The notes beneath the pieces were generated by a model. That model saw only the letters and a program-made list of their open reading frames with translations, was not told where the DNA came from and ran no database searches. The position numbers and the translations under genes are program-made. A stretch of 18,529 nt of DNA from JAAYEB01 sp035306725 (GTDB taxonomy: Bacteria > Fibrobacterota > Chitinivibrionia > Chitinivibrionales > Chitinispirillaceae), in contig DATGNN010000012.1 in the NCBI GenBank assembly GCA_035306725.1, positions 1 through 18,529 of the forward strand. Direction: 5' to 3'. Below are positions 1-8,046 of this stretch, piece after piece. Within the stretch, counting starts at the first letter, position 1, and every line of letters starts with the position of its first letter.

Positions 1-42
1 CCACAAGAGGGATTTACAGTGCTGCAATGAGCTATCGCGTGG

Positions 43-72
43 GGCGTGTGCGCTCGGCGAGCATGATGATCT
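43..72 (+). repeat. Dispersed 30-bp repeat, copy 1
   Basis: This 30-base, GC-rich motif recurs at 13096-13125 with one mismatch. A shorter inverted relative (TGTGCGCTCGGCGAACAT when read on the minus strand) lies at 9751-9768. The bases just upstream (GCTGCAATGAG) also match GCTGCATGAG before the second copy, but 11 extra bases separate the two parts here. It is non-coding and its function is unknown. Confidence 0.75.
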
Positions 73-156
73 TTTAAACTCTTAAAGTGTGGAATGTTTA
101 TGTTTTTAATCCACTTTTGACTGTCAATAAGTTATTATAAAGATATTATATGAGTA

Positions 157-175
157 TGGTAAGGCATGCGCCCTT
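157..175 (+). repeat. Dispersed 19-bp repeat, copy 1
   Basis: The sequence TGGTAAGGCATGCGCCCTT matches, on the opposite strand, 9886-9904 at 18 of 19 positions. Both copies lie in non-coding DNA close to copies of other repeats in this window, so they look like parts of a composite element rather than chance matches. Confidence 0.55.
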
Positions 176-293
176 TATTAGTTACTGCTACACTTGCGGT
201 TGAGTACGTCAGAATGCTGGCATTGTTGCCTTCGAAATAAGGAGAGAATATTTTACATACGAATCTTTAAAAAAACGGAACTGTCTCCAGGTT

Positions 294-360
294 ACCACAC
301 GCCCCGACACTTTAATTAATTGTTCTTTCCTGTTTCGGATTTCGGATTTCTTATTTCGAA
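294..360 (+). repeat. Partial copy of composite repeat (CCACAC...TTTCGGATTTCGG)
   Basis: The order of motifs is CCACACGCCCC, an AT-rich stretch, TGTTCTTTCCTGTTTCGG, and then tandem TTTCGGATTTC units. The same order is found at 12903-12960, and in shortened, inverted form at 9769-9826. This supports a dispersed, modular non-coding repeat. Confidence 0.6.
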
Positions 361-486
361 ATTTTACGTTAGCTACTGCGGGGGTAGTGTGTGTTATGAT
401 CTAAAAATCATGTGGCTAATAGTTGCCCGGTTATGCTCAACACAAAGACAGATCCTGTTTTGTTAAAGGAAACCAGTTCACATAAA

Positions 487-499
487 AACAGCACCTGTT
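487..499 (-). terminator. Weak candidate terminator of the 5613-498 operon
   Basis: On the minus strand the stop codon is embedded in AACAG-GTG-CTGTT followed by TTTATG. The stem is only five pairs and the T-run is short, so this would be a weak intrinsic terminator. It is listed because it sits exactly at the end of the last gene of the operon. Confidence 0.3.
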
Positions 500-1046
500 A
501 AGGAAGCACAATTGTTATTGTGTTTGAAACAACGGTCCCTTTCCAGACTTTATCAACAGGTACAAATTCTCTTCTTCGTGAATCATAATAGCTATCAATT
601 CTGGATCGCCACTGTGCTGTAACAGTATATGCTCCAGGTTTTATGGAACGAAATACAAATGCATCCCAGTTTAGCAGATATAAACTGTCTGATTCCTTCT
701 CAAAAGATTTCCTGTTCAGGATTATTGAGTCTTGAGGAGAAAGTGTCTGGAAGCTGTTTAGATCCGGTTTGAAGTGGTATCTCATTTTTTTCCTTTTATC
801 GTAAAAAGGAAGTTTATCACCTTTCTCAGAAATAATTGTCAGCTCAATTGGTGCAGCATATTTATGATGGTACACTTTGTAAGTCGAATCTGAAATATTT
901 TTTAAAGCTGCTGTAAACTCAAGATTATCAGAAAAACTGATTATTAAAGAAAAGGGTGTTGAATTCATGTTCTTTTCACCTGCAGTTATAAAGTTTTGCA
1001 AAATAAATAACAGTATTACCGTTAAACGATTGTATGACCTGTACAT
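498..1046 (-). CDS. Small secreted beta-rich protein, last gene of cargo-like operon
   Basis: I do not recognise the family of this 182-residue protein. Residues 1-22 look like a Sec signal peptide: two basic residues, then a hydrophobic run (LTVILLFILQNFITAG). The rest alternates polar and hydrophobic residues as in an Ig-like beta sandwich, ending with a PGAYTVTAQW strand and a hydrophobic terminal strand. The ATG is preceded by AAAAAGG at good spacing. Its start lies 12 bases after the stop of the upstream gene, so it is the fourth gene of the operon. It is the only member with an obvious export signal. A periplasmic partner or immunity role for the upstream protease is conceivable but is pure inference from position. 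Confidence 0.75.
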   Translation of the reverse strand: MYRSYNRLTVILLFILQNFITAGEKNMNSTPFSLIISFSDNLEFTAALKNISDSTYKVYHHKYAAPIELTIISEKGDKLPFYDKRKKMRYHFKPDLNSFQTLSPQDSIILNRKSFEKESDSLYLLNWDAFVFRSIKPGAYTVTAQWRSRIDSYYDSRRREFVPVDKVWKGTVVSNTITIVLP

Positions 1047-1058
1047 AATATACCTTTT

Positions 1059-2528
1059 TTATTTTTTGGGTGCCTGATACAAGACCTGCTGTTTTATACC
1101 CAAAGACGGTTCAGAGTATATTAAATGAATATCTCCGCTCAGTGTCACAAGCAACTGTGGGGATTTCTGTTTTGCATCTGTACTGAAAACAAACCCGGGA
1201 TATTCTCCATGCTTGCTGTAAAATAATTTACCATGAGTTGAACAAAAAACAGTATGAAGCGATCCTTTATTATCCTGAACAATATGGCCGGTTTTCACAC
1301 TCTCATTCTCTTCAATTAAAAGTCCTCCCACCGGTTGTTCAATCAACAACATTTCATCTTTGTCTGCAGGATTGATCGGTACTTTTATCATATACATTTT
1401 ACGGGTCCATTCATCTCCAACCAGAAGCAACGCAAGTAAAGCCATGGCATTATGGTTTTTTACTGAAACATTTAATGACAATACTTTTATATCTGGAACT
1501 CCTGTATCATTTTTGTTTAAAAAAGGAATACCTTTTTTATCGATTACAATCCTGTTTGCAGCCAACATGTTCTTTTCAAACACTCTTAATACTACAGGAA
1601 GAGATGCTTCTGTCTCGTGCGCCAAATACAATCTCCCAAAAATGTCAGTGCTGCAGGTAATTGTTTGAGGAGAACAATCCAATGTAACCAGAAAATCATT
1701 GCTTATATAGTTAAGTTCGTTATCGTATTTAATTCTGTGAATGTTTTTTTGATCATCCATCATCATGACAGACACGGAGTAATCCTGATGCTGAACAGGT
1801 CTTCCAACAACAAACCATGATTTGGTATATGTATCGGAATAAAAATCTGAAAAAGTATTACCATTAAATTTGCATGCAATCAGTTCTTTTTCCCGATGAA
1901 AAAATATCCAACGATAATAGTTATGCGTTGTGTCATGAGGTTGCACCAGAAAGTCAGATTCAGACAATAAACCTTGAGGTAAACCCTCAACAATAGCTAA
2001 TGCACCCTTTCTGAATCCTGACGTCTTTTTTCGAGATGTTATATGTCCAAGCAGATTATTATGGGTATATTGAATAAAGAAGAAAACATTTTCGCTATCA
2101 TTATAATCAAACCATTTGCAGTAAGTTTCTTTTACATTCAAAGACACAGTGTTTGAAATCAGGGAAATACCTTGAGGCTCAAATTGTACCAAAGCTTTCA
2201 GATTGTATGATCCACACTTGTTGACAGGAATAAACCGAAGTAATTCCTCCTGTATTTCAACTTTTTCATATGCACTAAGTGTTTTAACCTTTAGATCATT
2301 TTGGAGTATTTTTATTGGTTTACGTCCTCTGCGCTCAACGGCAGTATACCCGTTAGCAGTTGCAAGTGTTTTACCTTCCTCATTAGATAGTTCAAATGAA
2401 AGTACATCTGTTTCATTAAATCTATATGGAATACATGTATCTTTCGATCCATTCATCAGTCGTAAAATAATTGGTATACTTTGCTGACAGAAATAATCCT
2501 TGTTGCATAATTCTATTTCTAATTTCAT
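1059..2528 (-). CDS. Ig-like plus beta-propeller-like protein of unknown function
   Basis: The 489-residue product has two visible parts. Residues about 1-135 look like a beta sandwich similar in style to the next gene's product (phrases such as SIPIILRLMNGS and GSYNLKALVQFEP). Residues about 136-489 carry repeated four-strand-like blades, for example SPQLLVTLSGDIHLIYSEP near the C-terminus, which resembles BNR/propeller repeats. No signal peptide or membrane segment is seen. The start is supported by AAGGAA seven bases upstream of the ATG. It lies 20 bases after the protease gene and 12 bases before the last gene, so all are probably co-transcribed. No catalytic motif is recognised; a ligand- or substrate-binding role is only a guess. 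Confidence 0.75.
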   Translation of the reverse strand: MKLEIELCNKDYFCQQSIPIILRLMNGSKDTCIPYRFNETDVLSFELSNEEGKTLATANGYTAVERRGRKPIKILQNDLKVKTLSAYEKVEIQEELLRFIPVNKCGSYNLKALVQFEPQGISLISNTVSLNVKETYCKWFDYNDSENVFFFIQYTHNNLLGHITSRKKTSGFRKGALAIVEGLPQGLLSESDFLVQPHDTTHNYYRWIFFHREKELIACKFNGNTFSDFYSDTYTKSWFVVGRPVQHQDYSVSVMMMDDQKNIHRIKYDNELNYISNDFLVTLDCSPQTITCSTDIFGRLYLAHETEASLPVVLRVFEKNMLAANRIVIDKKGIPFLNKNDTGVPDIKVLSLNVSVKNHNAMALLALLLVGDEWTRKMYMIKVPINPADKDEMLLIEQPVGGLLIEENESVKTGHIVQDNKGSLHTVFCSTHGKLFYSKHGEYPGFVFSTDAKQKSPQLLVTLSGDIHLIYSEPSLGIKQQVLYQAPKK

Positions 2529-2548
2529 ATTTGTTTCCTTTTTGGGTA

Positions 2549-3934
2549 TCAGCTTGAAGCAGGTAACCGATTATCTGTATTATCCCAGCCTCGCATTTTT
2601 AATATACATTTTCCACATAATCTAGGTTCTTCAGAATCCCCCTTATTCCAGGTTAAGCCAGGTCTGCTTGCAATACCGTCAGGATAGCACATGATACAAT
2701 TGTGGTCATTCGTATCATGCTCATCAGGATTATCAGATCCTGTACCATCAGTTTCATGGTGCAACAAAAATCGGCAATGCCCAATCTCATGGCCAAACAA
2801 AAAACCATCCTGTTCATCCACAGTCATAGGGTTATCCATGAGTACCATTCCATTTGATCCGCCATAACAATAATACGCAGGAATATAGGGTTGTGAATAA
2901 GTTGGATCTGCCGGATCTTTAATTATGTATTCCCGGCACCAGTTAGGCCTTAAAACAATTGCACCAGCGGGTCTCAATATTCTAACTTTTTCAAATAACA
3001 GTTCAGACAGGTCATCAAGAAATCGGGACGAATTGGGACCATCAGAAAATCCTTCAACAGTATCATAGATTTCATCTTCGTAGTCACCTGGCGTTTCAGT
3101 CGGTCCCTGTGGTCTGATAGTTCTGGGGTATAACCCGTTTTCATCAAAAGACATATCTGCCATTGCGTATCCATAGTGACGGCGCACCAGATTCAAATAT
3201 GCCTGTTTATCTGCATCTGTTAACAATAAATCAGTAATCTTATACTCGACAGTTGCAGGATCTAATTCACAATGAGCAAGCCTGTATTGCGAAGCCACAT
3301 CATTCCATCTGATAGCCCTGCCTGGATCAGGCCAATTTACTACAGCTGCGACATGCTGTTTTCTCCACAATGTAAACATTCCTGATTCAGCAATGAACTT
3401 CTCATTAAACGGAGTTCCAAAAAACTGCTCATGCAACGCTTTAATTTTATTGTCCTTATCATTATCTTCCAGATATATTCTTGCTTCTAGGCTGTAGTTA
3501 TCTCCAGCGATATACGATCCTCTGAAAAGAATTCCTGTTGTACCGTCTTTAGGAGAATTCCCGCTTTGCTGAACATATACCTTAGAGAATACCCTGTCTT
3601 TTTTTTCTTCCGATGTATACGGTTTTAATTTGTCACCTGTTCGAAAATAATGGCCGTTGGATTTCCTTTGCCCATAGTTATTATTATTGGGACAATTGTC
3701 ATCACCATCATTTGCAGCATCTTTACGAGTTGTTTTCAAAGAATCCTCGATATACGTTTTTCCCTTAAATGGTATATCAGCCGTAGGACCAGGTAAAAAG
3801 GTTGTATCTTCAACTGGATCATTCACCTTCCATTCCACAACGATATCGTTTGATCCACCTGCTGCTGTAACACCGTCACCTGTTCCATCTGTATCATTCT
3901 TACTTACCAGTAATACAGAACATTGTAAAGGCAA
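2549..3934 (-). CDS. Metzincin-like zinc metalloprotease with C-terminal four-cysteine motif
   Basis: At residues 382-392 is HEIGHCRFLLH, which has the HExxHxxxxxH spacing of metzincins, although the usual Gly at position 8 is Phe. CIMCYP at 413-418 follows and fits a Met-turn (Met415). C413, C416, C440 and C443 (CGKC) could form a second metal site, and the domain ends with MRGWDN. The N-terminal region begins abruptly inside a beta strand (PLQCSVLLVSKNDTDG). From memory, proteins of this type occur beside PG-binding/OmpA proteins near contractile injection loci. The start is doubtful: the first usual start codon is a TTG at 3932-3934 with no Shine-Dalgarno sequence. The frame is open back to 3985, overlapping the upstream gene, so this may be the C-terminal half of a frameshifted larger protein. 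No signal peptide is present. Confidence 0.8.
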   Translation of the reverse strand: MPLQCSVLLVSKNDTDGTGDGVTAAGGSNDIVVEWKVNDPVEDTTFLPGPTADIPFKGKTYIEDSLKTTRKDAANDGDDNCPNNNNYGQRKSNGHYFRTGDKLKPYTSEEKKDRVFSKVYVQQSGNSPKDGTTGILFRGSYIAGDNYSLEARIYLEDNDKDNKIKALHEQFFGTPFNEKFIAESGMFTLWRKQHVAAVVNWPDPGRAIRWNDVASQYRLAHCELDPATVEYKITDLLLTDADKQAYLNLVRRHYGYAMADMSFDENGLYPRTIRPQGPTETPGDYEDEIYDTVEGFSDGPNSSRFLDDLSELLFEKVRILRPAGAIVLRPNWCREYIIKDPADPTYSQPYIPAYYCYGGSNGMVLMDNPMTVDEQDGFLFGHEIGHCRFLLHHETDGTGSDNPDEHDTNDHNCIMCYPDGIASRPGLTWNKGDSEEPRLCGKCILKMRGWDNTDNRLPASS

Positions 3935-3963
3935 TTCAAAACGATCCAGTTTTTCTTTATCTT

Positions 3964-5613
3964 TTATACAATTCCTTTCGCAACCTCAAATTCCATTTTT
4001 GCCACAGTATCACGGTAGAAATAATCATGCTCAATACAGGCTTTTACCTTGTCTCCTGATTCAGGAAACTTTCCATTTTCGAATATCTCTACTTTTTCCA
4101 GATCGTTTTCCAGATTTTGCAGAAGGGTTAAATCTTTTTCATCATCTATTTCTTTTCGCGGCGGATTCCCGTAATATCCTGCAGTTTTATAAGAATAGCG
4201 ACGCATGGCCCGTTTTGTCTGATCTCCTTTTATTCCGTCAACAGGTCCTGAAAAGTATCCCAACTCATTTAATTTATACTGAATCCATTTTATTGGTTCT
4301 CTGTTTTTATCTGGAACAGATTCATCTTCAGTATAGGTACCCTCATGCAGCTTTATCGAATGCAGGTAAACATGAAACTCTTTTTCGTCACAAACTACCT
4401 CGTCTTTGTACAAACGAACTTTGTATGGACTATAGAGTGGATTTATAAAGAGTCCTGCAAGAGGCCCCTTTTCACAGTTCGTCTTGCCATTCCAATGAAC
4501 GGTATATTTTCCATTCACTTTACTGTCGGCAGCAACAGGTTCCTTAAAAAGGATTTTATCAGGATAACTTTCACTTGAAATTTCCAGATAAATCTCCTCT
4601 TTATCACAATTGATAATTTGATACTCGACATCAAGCTCTTCTGCACCAGGAGCGAAATGGGAATTAGCAGAAACAATCTCGATTTTTGCATCTGATATAA
4701 TATCAATTACTTCTTCAGTTATCTTTTGTACTATCCATGCAAGATTCGTTATTGGACATACACCAGGCGAAAAGTTTCTTTCTGCTGAAGGCTCGATCAG
4801 ATTTCCCGTTAATACACCCTTTTCATAAAAAAACAACTCTATTCGCCTATCTTTCTGTGAACGATATTCAAAATCAGCCGATTTGGGATTACATTCACCA
4901 CATGGATAAATACCTTTCCCGTTATACCCTAAAGATATTTCGGGCAGTGTATCTGATCCAATCAGAGGCTTAACTGCTGATTCTATGTAGAAACGATATG
5001 TTTTTAAAAAAGCTTCCCATGTTTGACCACCAACAACACCATCAACTTTTATTTCACAATTAAAGTTTATATTGAAACTATCTTGAAAGCTTTTTACAGC
5101 TTCTTTTGTTTTCTCGTTTATTTTATTGGTTATTTCGCCTGGATCACAGTTCCAACTGTGTTTTTCTGACAGTGTTTTAAGTATTGTCTGGTAATCCTCA
5201 ACTTTACTTTTCACAGTGATTTCTTTCCAGGTACCAGCATCATCATTAAGAATAGCCAGATATGCTTTACAACGAATTTCTGAAAGCTCAAAATTATACT
5301 CGTTTTCACCGGATCTGTCTGTGTGGCCAAAAATTACCAGTTCCTTATTTACATTTTTATGAACATAATTAAAAACCGTAGCAGCAGATTCAAGAAGCCA
5401 GCCATTACTATCCAAACATGGAACAGCACTGTTGTGGTTAAAAAGAATATCTGGAACTTCGATGTAATTAACTAACAACTTGTTAGTTCTTATAATTACG
5501 GTATAGTTTTCTCCAGCCTTGATCTCAAATGGTAAGCCCTCTTTTGTTTCTAAATCAATAACGATTTCTTTGCTCATTTTTTTAACACTTTTGCTCAATT
5601 GAGCTTGTGGCAT
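3964..5613 (-). CDS. OmpA-like / PG-binding_1 protein, first gene of cargo-like operon
   Basis: Residues about 55-120 form an OmpA-like peptidoglycan-binding fold (IFGHTDRSGENEYNFELSE). The expected last strand (DRRIELFFYE) appears only at 255-264. Between them lies a PG-binding_1-like domain at about 165-205 (VKSFQDSFN...VDGVVGGQTW), so one domain seems inserted in the other. A second PG-binding_1 domain is at 438-475 (IQYKLNELGYFSGPVDGIKG). No signal peptide is visible, which is odd for a wall-binding protein and fits export by a non-Sec route. The ATG at 5611-5613 and the alternative Met13 both lack a Shine-Dalgarno sequence. From memory this architecture occurs near VgrG/PAAR-type loci in Myxococcota. 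The C-terminus (HDYFYRDTVAKMEFEV) appears to continue into the next reading frame. Confidence 0.8.
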   Translation of the reverse strand: MPQAQLSKSVKKMSKEIVIDLETKEGLPFEIKAGENYTVIIRTNKLLVNYIEVPDILFNHNSAVPCLDSNGWLLESAATVFNYVHKNVNKELVIFGHTDRSGENEYNFELSEIRCKAYLAILNDDAGTWKEITVKSKVEDYQTILKTLSEKHSWNCDPGEITNKINEKTKEAVKSFQDSFNINFNCEIKVDGVVGGQTWEAFLKTYRFYIESAVKPLIGSDTLPEISLGYNGKGIYPCGECNPKSADFEYRSQKDRRIELFFYEKGVLTGNLIEPSAERNFSPGVCPITNLAWIVQKITEEVIDIISDAKIEIVSANSHFAPGAEELDVEYQIINCDKEEIYLEISSESYPDKILFKEPVAADSKVNGKYTVHWNGKTNCEKGPLAGLFINPLYSPYKVRLYKDEVVCDEKEFHVYLHSIKLHEGTYTEDESVPDKNREPIKWIQYKLNELGYFSGPVDGIKGDQTKRAMRRYSYKTAGYYGNPPRKEIDDEKDLTLLQNLENDLEKVEIFENGKFPESGDKVKACIEHDYFYRDTVAKMEFEVAKGIV

Positions 5614-5852
5614 TTAATATTTTTTTGGCAACAAACAATAACAAAATTCTTTTATATGCTTTTCTGTTTAAGCTTAGTGATTATTCAAATTATATTATTA
5701 AAAAGATAAAACAAAGTAGTTTTACGTTCAATTATTTTTTTTATATCATATTTCTGTTTAATTGCTTCATTCGGACTGTTATTTGTCCTATTGAAAATCT
5801 ATAAAAATTGTACCATATTATAAACGCGTAAACATAAGCGACAAGGGAAATT
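5614..5852. other. Divergent intergenic region
   Basis: This very AT-rich spacer separates the minus-strand cargo-like operon from the plus-strand YciB-like gene. Only the plus-side promoter candidate is listed. No convincing -35/-10 pair was found for the minus-strand operon. Confidence 0.5.
5791..5821 (+). promoter_or_regulatory. Candidate sigma-70-like promoter for the YciB-like gene
   Basis: TTGAAA at 5791-5796 and TATTAT at 5816-5821 are separated by 19 bases, slightly longer than ideal. The pair lies about 30 bases upstream of the start codon, which has its own AAGGG ribosome binding site. In such AT-rich DNA chance matches are common. Confidence 0.35.
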
Positions 5853-6440
5853 ATGAATCTTTTAACACTGCTTTTACAAATGCTTCCACTTCTTGTTTTT
5901 ATCATAGCCGATACGGTATTTAACAATGTTAAAGCATCAATTATTATAGCTGTTATTTTTGCAATCGGGCAAACAATTTTCTTTTATCTAAAGACAGGAC
6001 GATTCGACTGGTTCATTTTGCTGGATGTAGTTCTTATTGCCGGACTTGGTATTATTTCAATTGTTTTAAAAAATGATCTGTTTTTTAAAATTAAACCTGC
6101 AATAATTGAAGCTGCTGCGATTATCTTTTTTCTTGTATTGATACTTTCACCAGATACATTCCTTGCCGGATATTTCGGGCGAATGATACAGGGTGTAAAA
6201 TTCCGTCCTGAAATGATAGCACCTATAAAAACAATGCTGGGATATATGTGTGTTTACATTTTACTGCATATCGCTGCCGTACTCTATACTGCATTTTATT
6301 CTTCACGTAAAATATGGGCATTCGTATCGGGTCCGGGGTTTTATTTTCTTTTTATACCTGTTATGATAATAATTTTTGTGAAGGCAAAACTGTTTCGAAA
6401 AAAACAAAAACTTACCAATTTCAAATCACCGAATTGCTGA
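5853..6440 (+). CDS. YciB-like inner membrane protein (septation protein A family)
   Basis: The 195-residue protein is almost entirely hydrophobic, with about five to six membrane segments. The N-terminus (LLQMLPLLVFIIADTVF) and the segment NDLFFKIKPAIIEAAAIIFF match the family pattern of YciB/intracellular septation protein A (PF04279), where a Lys-Pro pair precedes a transmembrane helix. Members are usually around 180 residues, so the length fits. Family members sit in the inner membrane and have been linked to envelope synthesis and septation, but their exact activity is unsettled. The start has AAGGG five bases upstream. It is a single gene; no terminator is evident downstream. An unrelated multi-pass protein of similar composition is the main alternative. 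Confidence 0.65.
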   Translation: MNLLTLLLQMLPLLVFIIADTVFNNVKASIIIAVIFAIGQTIFFYLKTGRFDWFILLDVVLIAGLGIISIVLKNDLFFKIKPAIIEAAAIIFFLVLILSPDTFLAGYFGRMIQGVKFRPEMIAPIKTMLGYMCVYILLHIAAVLYTAFYSSRKIWAFVSGPGFYFLFIPVMIIIFVKAKLFRKKQKLTNFKSPNC

Positions 6441-6585
6441 TCATGAACTACTGATAAATCGCAGGGCCACATTAGGTGCGATTGTAACTGTTTTGTACCT
6501 CGACTGGGCCCGGTAACCGTATCTTGAAATTGGCAATCGTGTTTTTGGTGCAGGATTGAAAACCGGAAGAAACAGTTTGATAGTT

Positions 6586-6609
6586 TACGACTACGACTAC
6601 GATTACGAT
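6586..6609. repeat. Hexanucleotide tandem repeat (TACGAY)4
   Basis: Four consecutive units read TACGAC, TACGAC, TACGAT and TACGAT. It is a simple-sequence tract in non-coding DNA. Confidence 0.85.
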
Positions 6610-6690
6610 GGTAAGGTAGAGATAATATTCACGGCCATAAAACACTTTCTGCATTAGATCAATATTCAGTATATATTTTCAAAAAGCTTG

Positions 6691-6728
6691 TAAAATAAGA
6701 AAGGACTAAACTGCAACCAGTTTAGCCC
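6691..6728 (-). terminator. Intrinsic terminator of the 9590-6753 operon
   Basis: A perfect 8-bp stem (CTAAACTG at 6706-6713 and CAGTTTAG at 6718-6725) closes a 4-base loop and is extended by two more G-C pairs beyond one mismatch. On the minus strand it is followed by TTTCTTATTTTA. It lies about 25 bases after the stop of the secreted protein gene, where a Rho-independent terminator is expected. Confidence 0.8.
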
Positions 6729-6752
6729 CATAAAGCTTTATATTCATTTTAT

Positions 6753-8036
6753 TCAATAAGGAATTACAAATCGCCCTCTTGATTTAATTCTGTTTTTGTT
6801 GTCCGTTACTGTAATTATAAAGCAGCCATTGTGTATTGTATGTCCATGAGTAGAAATACCGTCCCAGAAAACTTCCGACAGCCCTGATTTCACTGGAATA
6901 CGGGCAAGTAGCCTTGACTGTAAATCGTAAATGTTTACTTTTTCATTTCCTGAGGATTTTGATTGTAAATTAATTATCACTCCCCCATTTGTTAAAGCCA
7001 GTTTAAATTTTTTGTTGAATGATGACTTTTTGTTCAAGTGACTGGATTTGATATCTGTTATTTCAATCTGTGGGACTTCATCATCCGGAAGTTCGTATGC
7101 AATACCGATCTCGCATCCCCCCCATACGCCATTGACTCTGACAGCATCTTTTACGCCGTTTCCGTTTAGCCATGTGTTATAGGCCAGAACCGTATCATGA
7201 GATGTCCAGTACTGAGCGGCTTCTTTTTCAAGAGCAGATTTAATAAGTATTATCTCCTGTTCTGAAATAGATACTATCTGCATTTTTTTAAGACGCTGAA
7301 GTTCTTTTTCAACAGCTTCAGCCTTTTGCTTGTCTGTTACAGTTTCGGAAGTATCAAACATAACAGCAAGCCTTATATGATTGTTATCAGGTTGGTAAGA
7401 TATCTGGAAATGGCCGATATAAGCCATTACATTCGGAGAGTAAGCACTTCGGACTTTATACGCACATAACTTTTTGGTTGGAAACCAGGATGGTGAAGGC
7501 TCAAAATGTGTTTGTGTATTGTAATCAATAACATTCAATATGATCTCTTCATAATCTTCTGCAATTGAAAATAAGGAACTTAAATCAAATAATAAAGTAT
7601 CGGTGACTATCGCTTTGCACTCATCCCCGTCGGAATCATGAGAAAGTATCAAATCCAGTTGCGGTGGAAATGATTCTTTAAGCAATCCTGTCGTGAGTAA
7701 AGAAAATTTATGTTTCTTACATCCCCCACCATACTGTACTATTATTTCAATGGTTGACCCAATAACATTTACAGAGTTAAACTGGAATGGATCACAAATA
7801 ATCGTATCAGGTAATCCGCTTAAAACAGTTATCCGACTCCCGCTGGAAGTTGGCGGAGCACATTCCCGTATAACCGAATTCCCGTTTTCGGCTAATGAAT
7901 CAAGTATACCGAAACTGATTTGTTCGTTATCATTAAATACAACTCCTGCGTAAAATTCGGCTAACGGATCAATACATGCTTTCACCGGTATCCAGACAGA
8001 CACAATTATCACAACAGCCATGACTTTCTTAAACAT
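6753..8036 (-). CDS. Secreted protein with C-terminal FlgD-like Ig domain
   Basis: The 427-residue product has a signal peptide (residues 1-20, ending VKA before Cys21). A central alpha-helical section contains a Lys/Glu-rich helix (KAEAVEKELQRLKKM). The C-terminus from about 365 reads VNIYDLQSRLLARIPV, then VFWDGISTHGHTIHNGCFII, which is the pattern of the FlgD-type Ig domain (W-D-G, then N-G-x-[YF]) often found at the end of exported proteins in Fibrobacterota. The start is strongly supported by AAGGAGG five bases upstream. It lies 10 bases after the lipoprotein gene and ends the operon before a clear terminator. I do not recognise the rest; the N-terminal 360 residues have no known catalytic motif. 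Confidence 0.8.
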   Translation of the reverse strand: MFKKVMAVVIIVSVWIPVKACIDPLAEFYAGVVFNDNEQISFGILDSLAENGNSVIRECAPPTSSGSRITVLSGLPDTIICDPFQFNSVNVIGSTIEIIVQYGGGCKKHKFSLLTTGLLKESFPPQLDLILSHDSDGDECKAIVTDTLLFDLSSLFSIAEDYEEIILNVIDYNTQTHFEPSPSWFPTKKLCAYKVRSAYSPNVMAYIGHFQISYQPDNNHIRLAVMFDTSETVTDKQKAEAVEKELQRLKKMQIVSISEQEIILIKSALEKEAAQYWTSHDTVLAYNTWLNGNGVKDAVRVNGVWGGCEIGIAYELPDDEVPQIEITDIKSSHLNKKSSFNKKFKLALTNGGVIINLQSKSSGNEKVNIYDLQSRLLARIPVKSGLSEVFWDGISTHGHTIHNGCFIITVTDNKNRIKSRGRFVIPY

Positions 8037-8046
8037 AAATGCCTCC

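Larger units (their letters stand above)
1..497. other. Intergenic region with pieces of dispersed repeats
   Basis: I see no convincing gene here. The stretch holds several short sequences that recur elsewhere in the window: a 30-base motif at 43-72 (again at 13096-13125), a motif at 157-175 (inverted at 9886-9904), two AGYTACTGC words at 180-188 and 371-379, and a block at 294-360 resembling 12903-12960. The only nearby coding sequence is the end of the minus-strand gene that stops at 498. Confidence 0.7.
6441..6752. other. Intergenic region with hexamer repeat and terminator
   Basis: No gene is supported. The stretch contains a short TACGAC/TACGAT tandem repeat at 6586-6609 and, at its right end, the intrinsic terminator of the minus-strand operon. 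An open frame on the minus strand is largely translation of the hexamer repeat. Confidence 0.6.

Noticed and set aside
1360..2487. Several plus-strand frames of 60-100 codons opposite the propeller-like gene
   Set aside because: All are antisense shadows of a well-supported gene with a good ribosome site.
3687..4448. A 253-codon plus-strand open frame across the junction of the two cargo-operon genes
   Set aside because: It lies antisense to two frames with clear domains, has no ribosome site or recognisable motif, and has the composition expected of a shadow frame.
6472..6654. A 60-codon minus-strand frame with a VVVVV run
   Set aside because: The hydrophobic run is translation of the TACGAY tandem repeat; no ribosome site.
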